Made by a program: the position numbers and the translations under genes. Under the pieces are notes generated by a model. It was not told the origin of the DNA. It did no database searches and saw only the letters and a program-made list of their open reading frames with translations. Below, one piece after another: positions 1 to 8,174 of a DNA stretch of 36,750 bases (positions are counted from its first letter, which is position 1; each line of letters starts with the position of its first letter). The stretch is from Acidimicrobiia bacterium (GTDB lineage Bacteria; Actinomycetota; Acidimicrobiia; Spongiisociales; UBA5794), in NCBI GenBank assembly GCA_030066715.1, contig JASJBC010000014.1, forward strand, positions 1 through 36,750. Reading direction: 5' to 3'.

Positions 1-1126
1 GCACGAACGACTTTGCATTCCCGGCGTCGTCCTCAACTCGGACGAGACCTCGATACGCCGACCGACCCCCGCCTTTCGAGATCGACTTCGACGTGATCAA
101 CGACGACGTGTTCGGGGCGGCATGCACCATCTTCGCCCCGGCATCGAGATGCTGACCGGTGTTGGCAAAGGCGATGGAGAGCACCTCACCGTGCGCCCCT
201 TCCTCCATGAGCCAGACGGCCGGATACTTCATCGTCAGGTTGCTGCCGAGGTTGCCGTCGACCCACTCCATGGTGGCGTTCTTGTAGGCGGCGGCGCGCT
301 TCGTGACCAGATTGAACACGTTGTTCGACCAGTTCTGGATGGTCGTGTACCGGCAGCGCCCGCCTTCCTTGACGATGACCTCGACGACGGCCGAGTGCAG
401 CGAGTCGCTGCTGTAGGTCGGTGCCGAGCAGCCTTCGACATAGTGACAGAACGCACCTTCGTCGACGATGATCAACGTCCGCTCGAACTGGCCCATGTTC
501 TCGGCGTTGATCCGGAAGTAGGCCTGGAGAGGCTCCTCGACATGCACGCCGGGCGGCACGTAGACAAAGCTGCCTCCGGACCACACCGCCGAGTTGAGCG
601 CGGCAAACTTGTTGTCGTTGGGCGGGATGATCGTCCCGAAGTACTCCTTGACGAGATCGGGATACTCGCGGACCGCAGTGTCCATGTCGCAGAAGATCAC
701 GCCCAGCTTCTCGAGATCCTCCCGGTTGCGGTGGTAGACGACTTCGCTCTCGTACTGAGCGGTGACGCCGGCGAGGTACTTGCGCTCAGCTTCCGGGATC
801 CCGAGCTTCTCGTAGGTCTCCTTGATGGCATCGGGAACCATGTCCCAATCCTTGGCCTGACCTTCCGTCGGCTTGATGTAGTAGTAGATGTCATCAAAAT
901 CGATCGTGTCGAGCATCTCCGTGCCGCCCCAATTGGGCATTGGCTTGCGCACGAAGCGCTTGTACGCCTTCAGCCGGAAGTCGAGCATCCACTCGGGCTC
1001 ACTCTTCATCGATGACATCTGCCGGATGATGTCCTCGTTGAGACCCTTCTCAGGCTTGAAGACATAGTCCTCCTCGTCGGCCCAGCCGAGCTGGTAACCG
1101 CCAAGGTCAATGTCAACAGTCGTCAT
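1..1126 (-). CDS. sufB: Fe-S cluster assembly protein SufB (runs off the left edge of the window)
   Basis: Own minus-strand translation from ATG at 1126: [68 protein letters not shown]... and ...[64 protein letters not shown]..., characteristic of SufB. Absent from the ORF track, presumably because it has no stop inside the window. Confidence 0.95.
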   Translation of the reverse strand, partial: MTTVDIDLGGYQLGWADEEDYVFKPEKGLNEDIIRQMSSMKSEPEWMLDFRLKAYKRFVRKPMPNWGGTEMLDTIDFDDIYYYIKPTEGQAKDWDMVPDAIKETYEKLGIPEAERKYLAGVTAQYESEVVYHRNREDLEKLGVIFCDMDTAVREYPDLVKEYFGTIIPPNDNKFAALNSAVWSGGSFVYVPPGVHVEEPLQAYFRINAENMGQFERTLIIVDEGAFCHYVEGCSAPTYSSDSLHSAVVEVIVKEGGRCRYTTIQNWSNNVFNLVTKRAAAYKNATMEWVDGNLGSNLTMKYPAVWLMEEGAHGEVLSIAFANTGQHLDAGAKMVHAAPNTSSLITSKSISKGGGRSAYRGLVRVEDDAGNAKSFV

Positions 1127-1240
1127 TTCAGGATCCTTTGCTCGGGTTGAACAATTAGCACTATAGCGATAGGGGAATGGATTCCCCGCCGGTGGAAGCG
1201 GCAGGATTGTGCCCGATCGATCGCCAAAACGCCAACACAT

Positions 1241-1374
1241 CTCCCGTTCTTGCGGATGGTGCTTCGGTATCCCGAAGTCGTGTCCGCAAGAACGAGAAGA
1301 CGACCTCGGATGATGCCGCCGGAACGGGGTGTGGGAGTGGGGGGAAGACCGGGTTCCGCCCCGACGGATCATCC
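1241..1374. other. Composite structured intergenic element: 12-bp-stem hairpin with nested inner stem, followed by a nested stem enclosing a G-quadruplex motif
   Basis: CGTTCTTGCGGA (1245-1256) / TCCGCAAGAACG (1283-1294) perfect inverted repeat; inner CTTCGG (1262-1267) / CCGAAG (1272-1277). Then GGATGAT (1308-1314) / ATCATCC (1368-1374) and CGGAAC (1320-1325) / GTTCCG (1353-1358) around GGGG-TGT-GGG-AGT-GGGGGG-AAGACC-GGG (1326-1353). Confidence 0.6.
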
Positions 1375-1446
1375 TTGGTACTGGTATAACGTCACCAGTC
1401 GGAGAATTGATCCCGCAATTGTCACGCAGCCGACACGGAGCCAGCG

Positions 1447-1902
1447 ATGCCGGTCATCGTCATTGGAGCAGACACCAGATTGGGGCATGCGATCGTGCCC
1501 GCCCTCCGCCCCGCCTCGGGGGAGATCAGGCTCTTTGCATCAGACGAGGATGCTGTAGCCAGGTACCGGCCCTTCACCAAGGTCGCAGTCGGGGACATCT
1601 CCGACGGGAGTCACGTGGGCGGGGCAGCGATCGGTGCGTTCTGCGCCGTTGTCATTGCAGAGGCGGCCCACGACCAGCGCGAACGCTTCTTTGCCTCCAC
1701 GCCGGATGAGCTCTTCGCCCAGTGGGCGGATGGTCTGGAGGAAGCGGGGATCAGTCGGGTGATCCTCGTCGGCGCCCGATCGGAACTCCCGAATCCAGTG
1801 CGATTGGACAACATCGGGGCGGAGTACGTGCTGGTGGACACGAGCGACAAAGACCTCGCCGCAGTTGCCGACGAGGTGGCCGCAGCCGAGGACGCCGCCT
1901 AG
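1447..1902 (+). CDS. Small NAD(P)-binding Rossmann-like protein
   Basis: 151 aa ORF starting [20 protein letters not shown] (nucleotide-binding beta-alpha-beta look) with [27 protein letters not shown]. Confidence 0.6.
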   Translation: MPVIVIGADTRLGHAIVPALRPASGEIRLFASDEDAVARYRPFTKVAVGDISDGSHVGGAAIGAFCAVVIAEAAHDQRERFFASTPDELFAQWADGLEEAGISRVILVGARSELPNPVRLDNIGAEYVLVDTSDKDLAAVADEVAAAEDAA

Positions 1903-3137
1903 AACACCTCCGCACACCACGGGGCAACCGAGATGCGGAACAGCGCATCCAGCTTGCCGACGGCCTCCACCGACCCCTCGATACGGCCGACTCTGGCGAG
2001 ACCCATGGCGTCACGCCCGCCCAGATAGAGCGCACCCAGCGTGCTGACGTCCATCGCCAGGTCCGCCTCGGTGACGACCTTGTCCACGGTGGCCACACCG
2101 TTCTCGACGGTGATCCGATAGGTCCCAGCGTTCCAGTCGGCAAACGCGTCCGCAACAGCGATCGTGATGGTGCCGCTCCCCGCATAGGTGCGGCGCCGCA
2201 GCGCATCGGCGACATCGACGAGCCTGATCCACAGGCTGTCCGACATGTTCGTGGTGGTGACGGCCCGGCCGTCGTGCAGCAGCAGCTGAAGCGGATCGTC
2301 GGCGGCGATGTTCCAGCACTTCACGATCGGGAAGAGATCTACGTTCGTTGCGTAGTGCCACAGTGCCCGATATCCCGCATCGGTCGTCGCAATCACCTCC
2401 CGGATCCTGAGTTCGCCCTCAGCGAGCTGGTCCCAGCTGGCCTTTTGCCGGTAGGTCATGTAGCCAACGGGTTCGCCATCGACCTCGGCGATCGCATGCC
2501 GCAGCGCACTCTGCCCTTCCCTGTGCTTCTCGGGATCGAAGAAGAGGCGCCACTTCCACCAGTCGGCCGACCGTTGGAACATGCCCGGCCGGCCCCCCTG
2601 CACCGCTGCGAACAACGGCGGCAGCAGCACCTCGGCCTCCTCGGCGGGCGCCAGCCGGACCATCACCCCTTCTTCGCTCCGACCGCGCCCGGCAAAGCGT
2701 GCGTCGTACTTGATGCCGCGCATGCGGACGGCCGGCCCGTAGCCGTAGCGCCCGTAGATGGGGACCTCCGATGCCCAGAGCCCACCAAGTGGTTCGCCGC
2801 GGTCACGGGCGGCGTCGATGTGTTTGCGCATCATCGCGGTCAACATGCCCTGGCGGGTGTGTGTGGGCTGCACCGTGATGATCGTCAGCCCGGACATAGG
2901 AACCTGTGCCCCACCGGGAACGGTGAGGGTCAGCGCGAAGTCTCCGCCGGTACCCATGATCTCGTCGCCGGCGAACACGGGCAGCATGCGCTCGCGATCG
3001 AACATCGCTCTGAAACGTTCGCCGCCCTGCTCGTCGTCGAGGTCGGCGTCGTGGCCGAAACCGGACGAGATGGCCTGCCGAAACGCGTCGACATCTTCGG
3101 GCTTGAGTTCACGGATCTCGAAATTCATGGCCTGCAC
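1899..3137 (-). CDS. GNAT family N-acetyltransferase, Eis-like (N-terminal GNAT, C-terminal SCP2-like region)
   Basis: 412 aa; MNFEIRELKPEDVDAFRQAISSGFG..., GLTIITVQPTHTRQGMLTAMMRKHIDAARDRGEPLGGLWASEVPIYGRYGYGPA is typical of Eis-family acetyltransferases. Confidence 0.85.
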   Translation of the reverse strand: MQAMNFEIRELKPEDVDAFRQAISSGFGHDADLDDEQGGERFRAMFDRERMLPVFAGDEIMGTGGDFALTLTVPGGAQVPMSGLTIITVQPTHTRQGMLTAMMRKHIDAARDRGEPLGGLWASEVPIYGRYGYGPAVRMRGIKYDARFAGRGRSEEGVMVRLAPAEEAEVLLPPLFAAVQGGRPGMFQRSADWWKWRLFFDPEKHREGQSALRHAIAEVDGEPVGYMTYRQKASWDQLAEGELRIREVIATTDAGYRALWHYATNVDLFPIVKCWNIAADDPLQLLLHDGRAVTTTNMSDSLWIRLVDVADALRRRTYAGSGTITIAVADAFADWNAGTYRITVENGVATVDKVVTEADLAMDVSTLGALYLGGRDAMGLARVGRIEGSVEAVGKLDALFRISVAPWCAEVF

Positions 3138-3226
3138 GCTATCAGCCCTGCCACCGGCCCGATGGTCGTCATTGCTGTGCTCGGGTACTGCCTAGTCTCC
3201 TGAAACCGCCCCGAGAGGAGTATTTC

Positions 3227-4015
3227 GTGCATCCGGTACGAATCGCCGTCCAACTTCACCCGCAGCACGCCGACTACGGCGACATCCGCCGCGCCGTCGC
3301 AGAGGCCGAGGACCTCGGTGTCGACATCGTGTACAACTGGGACCACTTCTATCCGCTGTACGGCGATGCCGACGGAAAGCACTTCGAGTGTTGGACGATG
3401 CTCGGCGCCTGGGCGGAACAGACAACGCGAGTTGAGATCGGCGCCCTGGTCACCTGCAATTCGTATCGGAACCCAAACCTGCTCGGCGACATGGCCAGAA
3501 CCGTTGACCACATGTCAGGAGGTCGGCTGATCCTCGGTATCGGGTCAGGATGGTTCCAGCGTGACTACGACGAATTCGGTTACGAGTTCGGAACCGCGCC
3601 CAGCCGTCTCCGCGACCTCGACCGTGATCTTCCCTTGATCAAGGAACGAATGGACAAGGGCAACCCGGCGCCGACACGCAAGATCCCGGTTCTCATCGGT
3701 GGCGGCGGCGAGAAGGTCACGTTGCGGATCACGGCCGAGCACGCCGACATGTGGCACTTCTTCGGAACCCCGGAACAGATGGGGCGCAAGAGCAAGATCC
3801 TCGACGACTGGTGCGCCAAGGTAGGACGTGATCCGGCCGAAATCGAGCGGACGACACAGATCGACTACGACCGCATGGATGCCGATCCGCACACGATCGG
3901 CGAGGAATTCCTCTCCTTGGGCTTCTCGACCTATACCTTCGGCCTCAACGGCCCCAACTACGACATGACTGTCGTCAAGCCATGGCTGGCCTGGCGAGAC
4001 GAGAAGAACGGCTGA
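3227..4015 (+). CDS. LLM class F420-dependent oxidoreductase
   Basis: 262 aa; IAVQLHPQHADYGDIRRAVAEAEDLGVDIVYNWDHFYPLYG..., GRLILGIGSGWFQRDYDEFGYEFGT, KIPVLIGGGGEKVTLRITAEHADMW. GTG start. Confidence 0.9.
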   Translation: MHPVRIAVQLHPQHADYGDIRRAVAEAEDLGVDIVYNWDHFYPLYGDADGKHFECWTMLGAWAEQTTRVEIGALVTCNSYRNPNLLGDMARTVDHMSGGRLILGIGSGWFQRDYDEFGYEFGTAPSRLRDLDRDLPLIKERMDKGNPAPTRKIPVLIGGGGEKVTLRITAEHADMWHFFGTPEQMGRKSKILDDWCAKVGRDPAEIERTTQIDYDRMDADPHTIGEEFLSLGFSTYTFGLNGPNYDMTVVKPWLAWRDEKNG

Positions 4016-4032
4016 ATAGCCCCGACGCGCCA

Positions 4033-4061
4033 CGATCGCCCTCCCCACCAGAGGGCGATCG
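4033..4061. terminator. Putative bidirectional terminator hairpin downstream of the LLM oxidoreductase gene
   Basis: Perfect 11-bp stem CGATCGCCCTC (4033-4043) / GAGGGCGATCG (4051-4061) with 7-nt loop, 18 bp after the stop; T-tract weak. Confidence 0.6.
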
Positions 4062-4130
4062 CTTACTGGCCCGCCACGTCCCCTTGCGGGGAGTTCTTGT
4101 GCCGTGTGTTCCCTATCGGCAGTAGGCCAC

Positions 4131-4256
4131 TGGAAGTTAAAAGTCCGCGGTGACCAATCTCCGATCACCAGGAGTGACCAGTCACCTGACTCCACCCCCA
4201 CGTGCCACCCGGGGCGGAGCCCGGCGAAGCAAACGACCCGGCGAGATCGTTGGTCA
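4131..4256. repeat. Degenerate short-repeat intergenic tract (TGACCA/CACCAG type) followed by a GC-rich REP-like stretch
   Basis: ccactgg ... GTGACCAATCTCC GATCACCAGGA GTGACCAGTCACC TGACTCC ... CCACCCGGGGCGGAGCCCGGCGAAGCAAACGACCCGG ... TTGGTCAGTGCC; low-complexity GDQSPITRSDQSPDS-like translation in the spurious + ORF. Confidence 0.4.
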
Positions 4257-5498
4257 GTGCCCCGGGATGCCACCGATCGCCGCCATTCCGCCCCGGTCGA
4301 CCAATGCCCCGTGGCTGACAACGGCCAGCGGTGTGGGTTGGAAGCGGAGGGCCTCTGTGACGTCGGGAACCGGGAGTATCACCAGGTGGGCGGGATTGCC
4401 GACTGCGAGCGTGTGATCGGCGACGCCCATGCTCTCTGCCGCTCTCGTCGTCACCATGTCGTACACCGTCTCCTGCCCGTCCCGGGTCATCATCCAGAGC
4501 AGGTGCGCCCCGAGGAAAGCCACCTCGAGCATGTTGTTGCGACCGAAGGCGTAGTAAGCGTCGGAGATGTCGTCCTGCCCCAGGACGACATTGACTCCTG
4601 CGGCAAGAAGCTCGGCAACCCGGGCGTGGAGCGGGCCGGTGTGCGGATCGGACACGATCGAGACCCGTGCCTCGCGCAGCAGGGCGACGAGCCGCTCCAG
4701 GTACGGCATCGGGTATAGCTCCATTGCCCGACAGTGATGAGCCAGCGCCCGCCCATGCCAACCTCTGGAGATGGCCTCGACCGCCATCATCTCCAAGGTC
4801 CGCAGACCAGGGTCGCCGGCGTCATCGAGAAGCATCGAGACGTCCTTGCCGTATTCGGCGGCAAGGTCGAATGCGATGCGAACATGCTCCTGCATGGCGT
4901 TCTCTGTGAACTCGATCCAGGGAATTCCGCCGACCACATCGGCGCCAATGTCGATCGACTTGTGGAGCAGCTCAACAGTTCCCGGTTCCTTGATGATGCC
5001 GTCCTGCGGAAAGGCGACGACCTGCAAATCGACGATGCCGGAGAACTCGTCGCGTACTGCGCACAGCACCTCGACTCCTCGGGTGCCTGCCTTCGAGTCG
5101 ACGTCTGCAAACGCCCGGATGTGCGTGGTGCCGTAGAAGGCGGCCATCGCCGTGGCGCGACGAACCAGCGCCAGCATCTGGTCGGCGTCCTGGCTCCGCT
5201 TCACTTCGGCGGCAGCGTCGATGGCGCTCATTGCCTGCCCCATACCCTCGCCCTGATAGAAATCCAGCGCGTGATCACCCAAGCGGGCGAGAGTGAAGAC
5301 CTTGTCCAAATGGAGATGGGCGTTACAGAAGCTCTCGGTGACCAGTCCGCTCCCGGCGTCGATAACGACATCAGCACTTTGTCGTGTGCTCCCGGCGTCC
5401 TCGATAGCTGTGATTGCTCCGGCATCGACGGTGATGTCATGAAGACCAGGCCGCCCGCGCAGACTTGCAGATTCGATCAGGATTGATTCGCCGGTCAT
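4254..5498 (-). CDS. Amidohydrolase family protein (cytosine deaminase/AtzC-like)
   Basis: 414 aa; VTESFCNAHLHLDKVFTL metal-binding motif, YGTTHIRAFADVDSKAG, ALAHHCRAMELYP, VVLGQDDISDAYYAFGRNNMLEVAFLGAHLLWM. Confidence 0.85.
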   Translation of the reverse strand: MTGESILIESASLRGRPGLHDITVDAGAITAIEDAGSTRQSADVVIDAGSGLVTESFCNAHLHLDKVFTLARLGDHALDFYQGEGMGQAMSAIDAAAEVKRSQDADQMLALVRRATAMAAFYGTTHIRAFADVDSKAGTRGVEVLCAVRDEFSGIVDLQVVAFPQDGIIKEPGTVELLHKSIDIGADVVGGIPWIEFTENAMQEHVRIAFDLAAEYGKDVSMLLDDAGDPGLRTLEMMAVEAISRGWHGRALAHHCRAMELYPMPYLERLVALLREARVSIVSDPHTGPLHARVAELLAAGVNVVLGQDDISDAYYAFGRNNMLEVAFLGAHLLWMMTRDGQETVYDMVTTRAAESMGVADHTLAVGNPAHLVILPVPDVTEALRFQPTPLAVVSHGALVDRGGMAAIGGIPGH

Positions 5499-5635
5499 GA
5501 CCTCACTCCTCAGTGGACCGTCCCATCATCGCGGAATGGTCGCACCCATGTGCTCCTGGCGCAGCGATCCTCGGCCAGACGCGCCGCAGCGGCTCGATTG
5601 GCAAAGGCTTTCGATCCTGCACGTCTGGTGATTGC

Positions 5636-5652
5636 GCCGGCGCTATGCCGGC
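5636..5652. terminator. Short hairpin overlapping the stop codon of the DUF222/HNH gene
   Basis: GCCGGC (5636-5641) gctat GCCGGC (5647-5652); no T-tract. Confidence 0.25.
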
Positions 5653-6758
5653 GGGTCAACGCCACTTGCGACGTTGCGGAGGAAACGGCGTTGCTGTGGC
5701 GGCGAGTCGGGATCGATCCTGAAACCGAGTCCGTGCACAACAACGTGATGATGAAACCAGCAGAGCGTGGTGAGGTTGTCTGCCTCGTGATCACCACCGT
5801 TGCTCCGCATTCGGATGTGATGAGCCTGGAGCCGGTAGCGAGAATGACACCCGGCGACCGTGCACCCGCCATCGCGGTGGGCGACGAAACGGCGCATCTC
5901 GGGCGGGATGGCCCGGGTCCGGTCCGAGGCAACAACGGGTTTGCCGTTTTCGAGACCGACGAGCTGCACGCGTCCCTCGCACAAAATGCGGTCCAGCACG
6001 GCCGGGCCGACCCGGGGACCAAACTGGATTTCGGCTCCCAACTCCCCATGGAACCGGGACTCGGCTGCGTCAAAGAACACGGTCACCAACGGCTCCGAAC
6101 GCCCCTGGTGGTTGCGGTTGCGGTCAATCGGTTCCCTGGAGTCCTGGCAGATCGAGACCAGAGCGTCGGCCCTGCGTTGCGCCCGAGTCTGAACGGGACC
6201 AGGGAGATCACCAAACTGGTCTGCCCGTTCCTCTACGGCGTCTCGAATGACTACGTACTCGAAGCCGGGCAGCTCACCGGCGATACGCCCTGAGGAGTTG
6301 TCGAGCGAGTCTTGGAAGCAGATGAATCTGTCGACGACCCGGTCCCGTTCGCTCGAGTGCGTAATCCTGCGCTGCCTGGATCGCATCCGATCAACGGCGG
6401 CGATGTTGAATCCAAACGAACGACGGATCGTTTCCTCATCCGCTTCAGACACAATGAGGCGTGAGGTGGCGATGATCCGCTCGAATGACAACCCTTCTGA
6501 AGAGGCAACCATTTCTGGCTGATGAGGCAATTGTCTTGCAGCGTCCACCAAGTCACGCGCAGTGTGCGCCGACACGTCCAACCTTCCCCTGGTCCACTCC
6601 TGCATTGATCGCGCCCCATCGACTCGATGCACTTGCCGCATGTCCAGCCGGTGGAGCACTTTGGCTTGGCGTAGCCGAAGCCGGGCAATCTCGTCCTCGA
6701 GGTCGAGCAGCTTCTGCTCCAGCTCGTCGATCGTGGTGTTGAGATCTGTGTCCAACAT
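5643..6758 (-). CDS. DUF222 / HNH endonuclease domain protein (13E12 repeat family-like)
   Basis: 371 aa; coiled N-term + DARQLPHQP, and C-terminal HNH core MRRFVAHRDGGCTVAGCHSRYRLQAHHIRMRSNGGDHEADNLTTLCWFHHHVVVHGLGFRI. Confidence 0.9.
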   Translation of the reverse strand: MLDTDLNTTIDELEQKLLDLEDEIARLRLRQAKVLHRLDMRQVHRVDGARSMQEWTRGRLDVSAHTARDLVDAARQLPHQPEMVASSEGLSFERIIATSRLIVSEADEETIRRSFGFNIAAVDRMRSRQRRITHSSERDRVVDRFICFQDSLDNSSGRIAGELPGFEYVVIRDAVEERADQFGDLPGPVQTRAQRRADALVSICQDSREPIDRNRNHQGRSEPLVTVFFDAAESRFHGELGAEIQFGPRVGPAVLDRILCEGRVQLVGLENGKPVVASDRTRAIPPEMRRFVAHRDGGCTVAGCHSRYRLQAHHIRMRSNGGDHEADNLTTLCWFHHHVVVHGLGFRIDPDSPPQQRRFLRNVASGVDPPA

Positions 6759-6836
6759 GGCGACAACGTATCAGCCGCCCATGACAAGAAATCGATTGTG
6801 AGACAACGAAAAGAAGCGAATCGAACAGTCCTTGCG

Positions 6837-7427
6837 TTACCCCGAATCGGCGGCGGCCAACAGCCGCTGCCATACGTGATCAGCTGCGAGGTTGTCCCGC
6901 AGGAATGCCTTCTCGGTCCAACTCAGCGCCGGGATGACACGCCCCGCATCAACATCGTCCTTGGGGCGGACAGCTTTGCTCTTGAAGAGGAGTTGCACGT
7001 CGGGCGCCAGGTAGGGCACTCCGTCACGGTTGTACAGGACTGCGTTGCGCCACGGCCGCCGAACGGTTGGGTCACGGCGGTAGACCCACTCGTCATCGGT
7101 CCCGTCACCGATCGTGAGATCGATTTCCCATTCGTCCCTGCGCCGCGCCCAGATATTGTTCTCACCATCGGCGAGCGGCCGCCCGTCCCACTCGCTCACG
7201 GTGCCGCGAGCTGCAACAGCAAGGCTCCACCCGGCGAACCACTCGAAGACAACATCAACCTCACCGCGGACAAGACCGAGATCGGTGTCCTCGTGCTCAC
7301 GCCAGCTGTGACCGACGTGCATCTCGAGCGCATGGCCACCGCTGAGCCACCAGCGAAACGGCGCACCTGCCATATGGGAGAGGACTTCGTCGATCGCCAT
7401 CGGCACCCACGGATCCGCAACATCCAT
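6837..7427 (-). CDS. Nucleotidyltransferase-fold protein (aminoglycoside 2''-adenylyltransferase-like)
   Basis: From MDVADPWVPMAIDEVLSHMAGAPFRWWLSGGHALEMHVGHSWREHEDTDLGLVR...; GG..(x)D.D nucleotidyltransferase-type core; YLAPDVQLLFKSKAVRPKDDVDA. Start chosen at internal ATG 7427 rather than the track's 7556. Confidence 0.7.
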   Translation of the reverse strand: MDVADPWVPMAIDEVLSHMAGAPFRWWLSGGHALEMHVGHSWREHEDTDLGLVRGEVDVVFEWFAGWSLAVAARGTVSEWDGRPLADGENNIWARRRDEWEIDLTIGDGTDDEWVYRRDPTVRRPWRNAVLYNRDGVPYLAPDVQLLFKSKAVRPKDDVDAGRVIPALSWTEKAFLRDNLAADHVWQRLLAAADSG

Positions 7428-7443
7428 GCAGACAGTATCGCGG

Positions 7444-8064
7444 CTACTCGCCATCGCCCTCTCGCGGCTCTTCTTCCTTCTCGACCTTGAGCTCACCTTG
7501 CTCGAGGTGGGCCGAGAGCTCCGATTTGTGGTCGTTGCTCTCGAACTCGACCTCAACCTCGACAGGGCCGGCCTTCTCGATCTCGGTACGGAACCCGGGA
7601 GCTGCCACCGCAGATACCACCCAAACCTCTCCGTTACCGATCGACAACGTCACGGAACCTCCAATGAGGGTGTAGGTCTGCGTCGTCGTTGCCATCACCG
7701 TGGTCGTGGTGGTTGTTGTGGAAGGAGGCGCAGTCGTCGTGGTCGTTGTCGTTGTCGCTACCGGAGGATCGGTTGTGGTCGTGGGAGATTCGGCAGTGGT
7801 TGTTGCGGGTGCCGGGGCAACGGTCGAGGCCGTAGGTGCCTCCGTCGGCTCACTGGGTTCGGTCGTGGTCGTGGTACTCGACGCCGCAGATGTGGACACG
7901 CCCGGTTCGGATGTGGATACCGGAGTCAACGTCGTTGGAGCGCCGAGGGCGACGGGAGCCTCAACGACGCGGTCGCGGATACCGGCGACCGCCGCCGATG
8001 CAATCAGCACGGAAAGCGCCGTGGCGCCGAGCCACGCTGCCGCAATGCCCAAGTAGCGTCTCAT
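7444..8064 (-). CDS. Single-pass membrane protein with Thr-rich stalk and C-terminal charged domain
   Basis: MRRYLGIAAAWLGATALSVLIASAAVAGI TM segment; long TTTTTEPSEPTEAP...TTTTTTTAPPSTTTTTTT linker; C-terminal VTLSIGNGEVWVVSAVAAPGFRTEIEKAGPVEVEVEFESNDHKSELSAHLEQGELKVEKEEE. GTG at 8079 is an alternative start. Confidence 0.7.
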   Translation of the reverse strand: MRRYLGIAAAWLGATALSVLIASAAVAGIRDRVVEAPVALGAPTTLTPVSTSEPGVSTSAASSTTTTTEPSEPTEAPTASTVAPAPATTTAESPTTTTDPPVATTTTTTTTAPPSTTTTTTTVMATTTQTYTLIGGSVTLSIGNGEVWVVSAVAAPGFRTEIEKAGPVEVEVEFESNDHKSELSAHLEQGELKVEKEEEPREGDGE

Positions 8065-8096
8065 CTGGTCAGAATGCACGACACGACGGCCGGCTG

Positions 8097-8113
8097 GGTT
8101 AACCGAACGCTAA
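8097..8113. promoter_or_regulatory. Putative response-regulator box 1 (direct repeat; minus-strand TTAGCG-ttcgg-TTAACC)
   Basis: Half-sites at 11-bp period between the divergent Thr-rich gene and response-regulator gene; 13/16 positions identical to the box at 13166-13181. Confidence 0.5.
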
Positions 8114-8174
8114 ATGACGATCAAACCACCGCCAGGAACCAGCCTTCGCGGTGCGGCCGGTGTAACTTCGTGCC

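Noticed and set aside
1245-1294. Integron attC-like site interpretation of the long hairpin
   Set aside because: No GTTRRRY/RYYYAAC core sites and no integrase or cassette context in the window.
1722-3203. 493-aa plus-strand ORF
   Set aside because: Antisense to the well-supported Eis-like acetyltransferase; composition typical of a high-GC shadow frame.
6837-7427. Aminoglycoside resistance determinant
   Set aside because: Only a family-level nucleotidyltransferase-fold resemblance; no basis for asserting a resistance phenotype and no mobile context.
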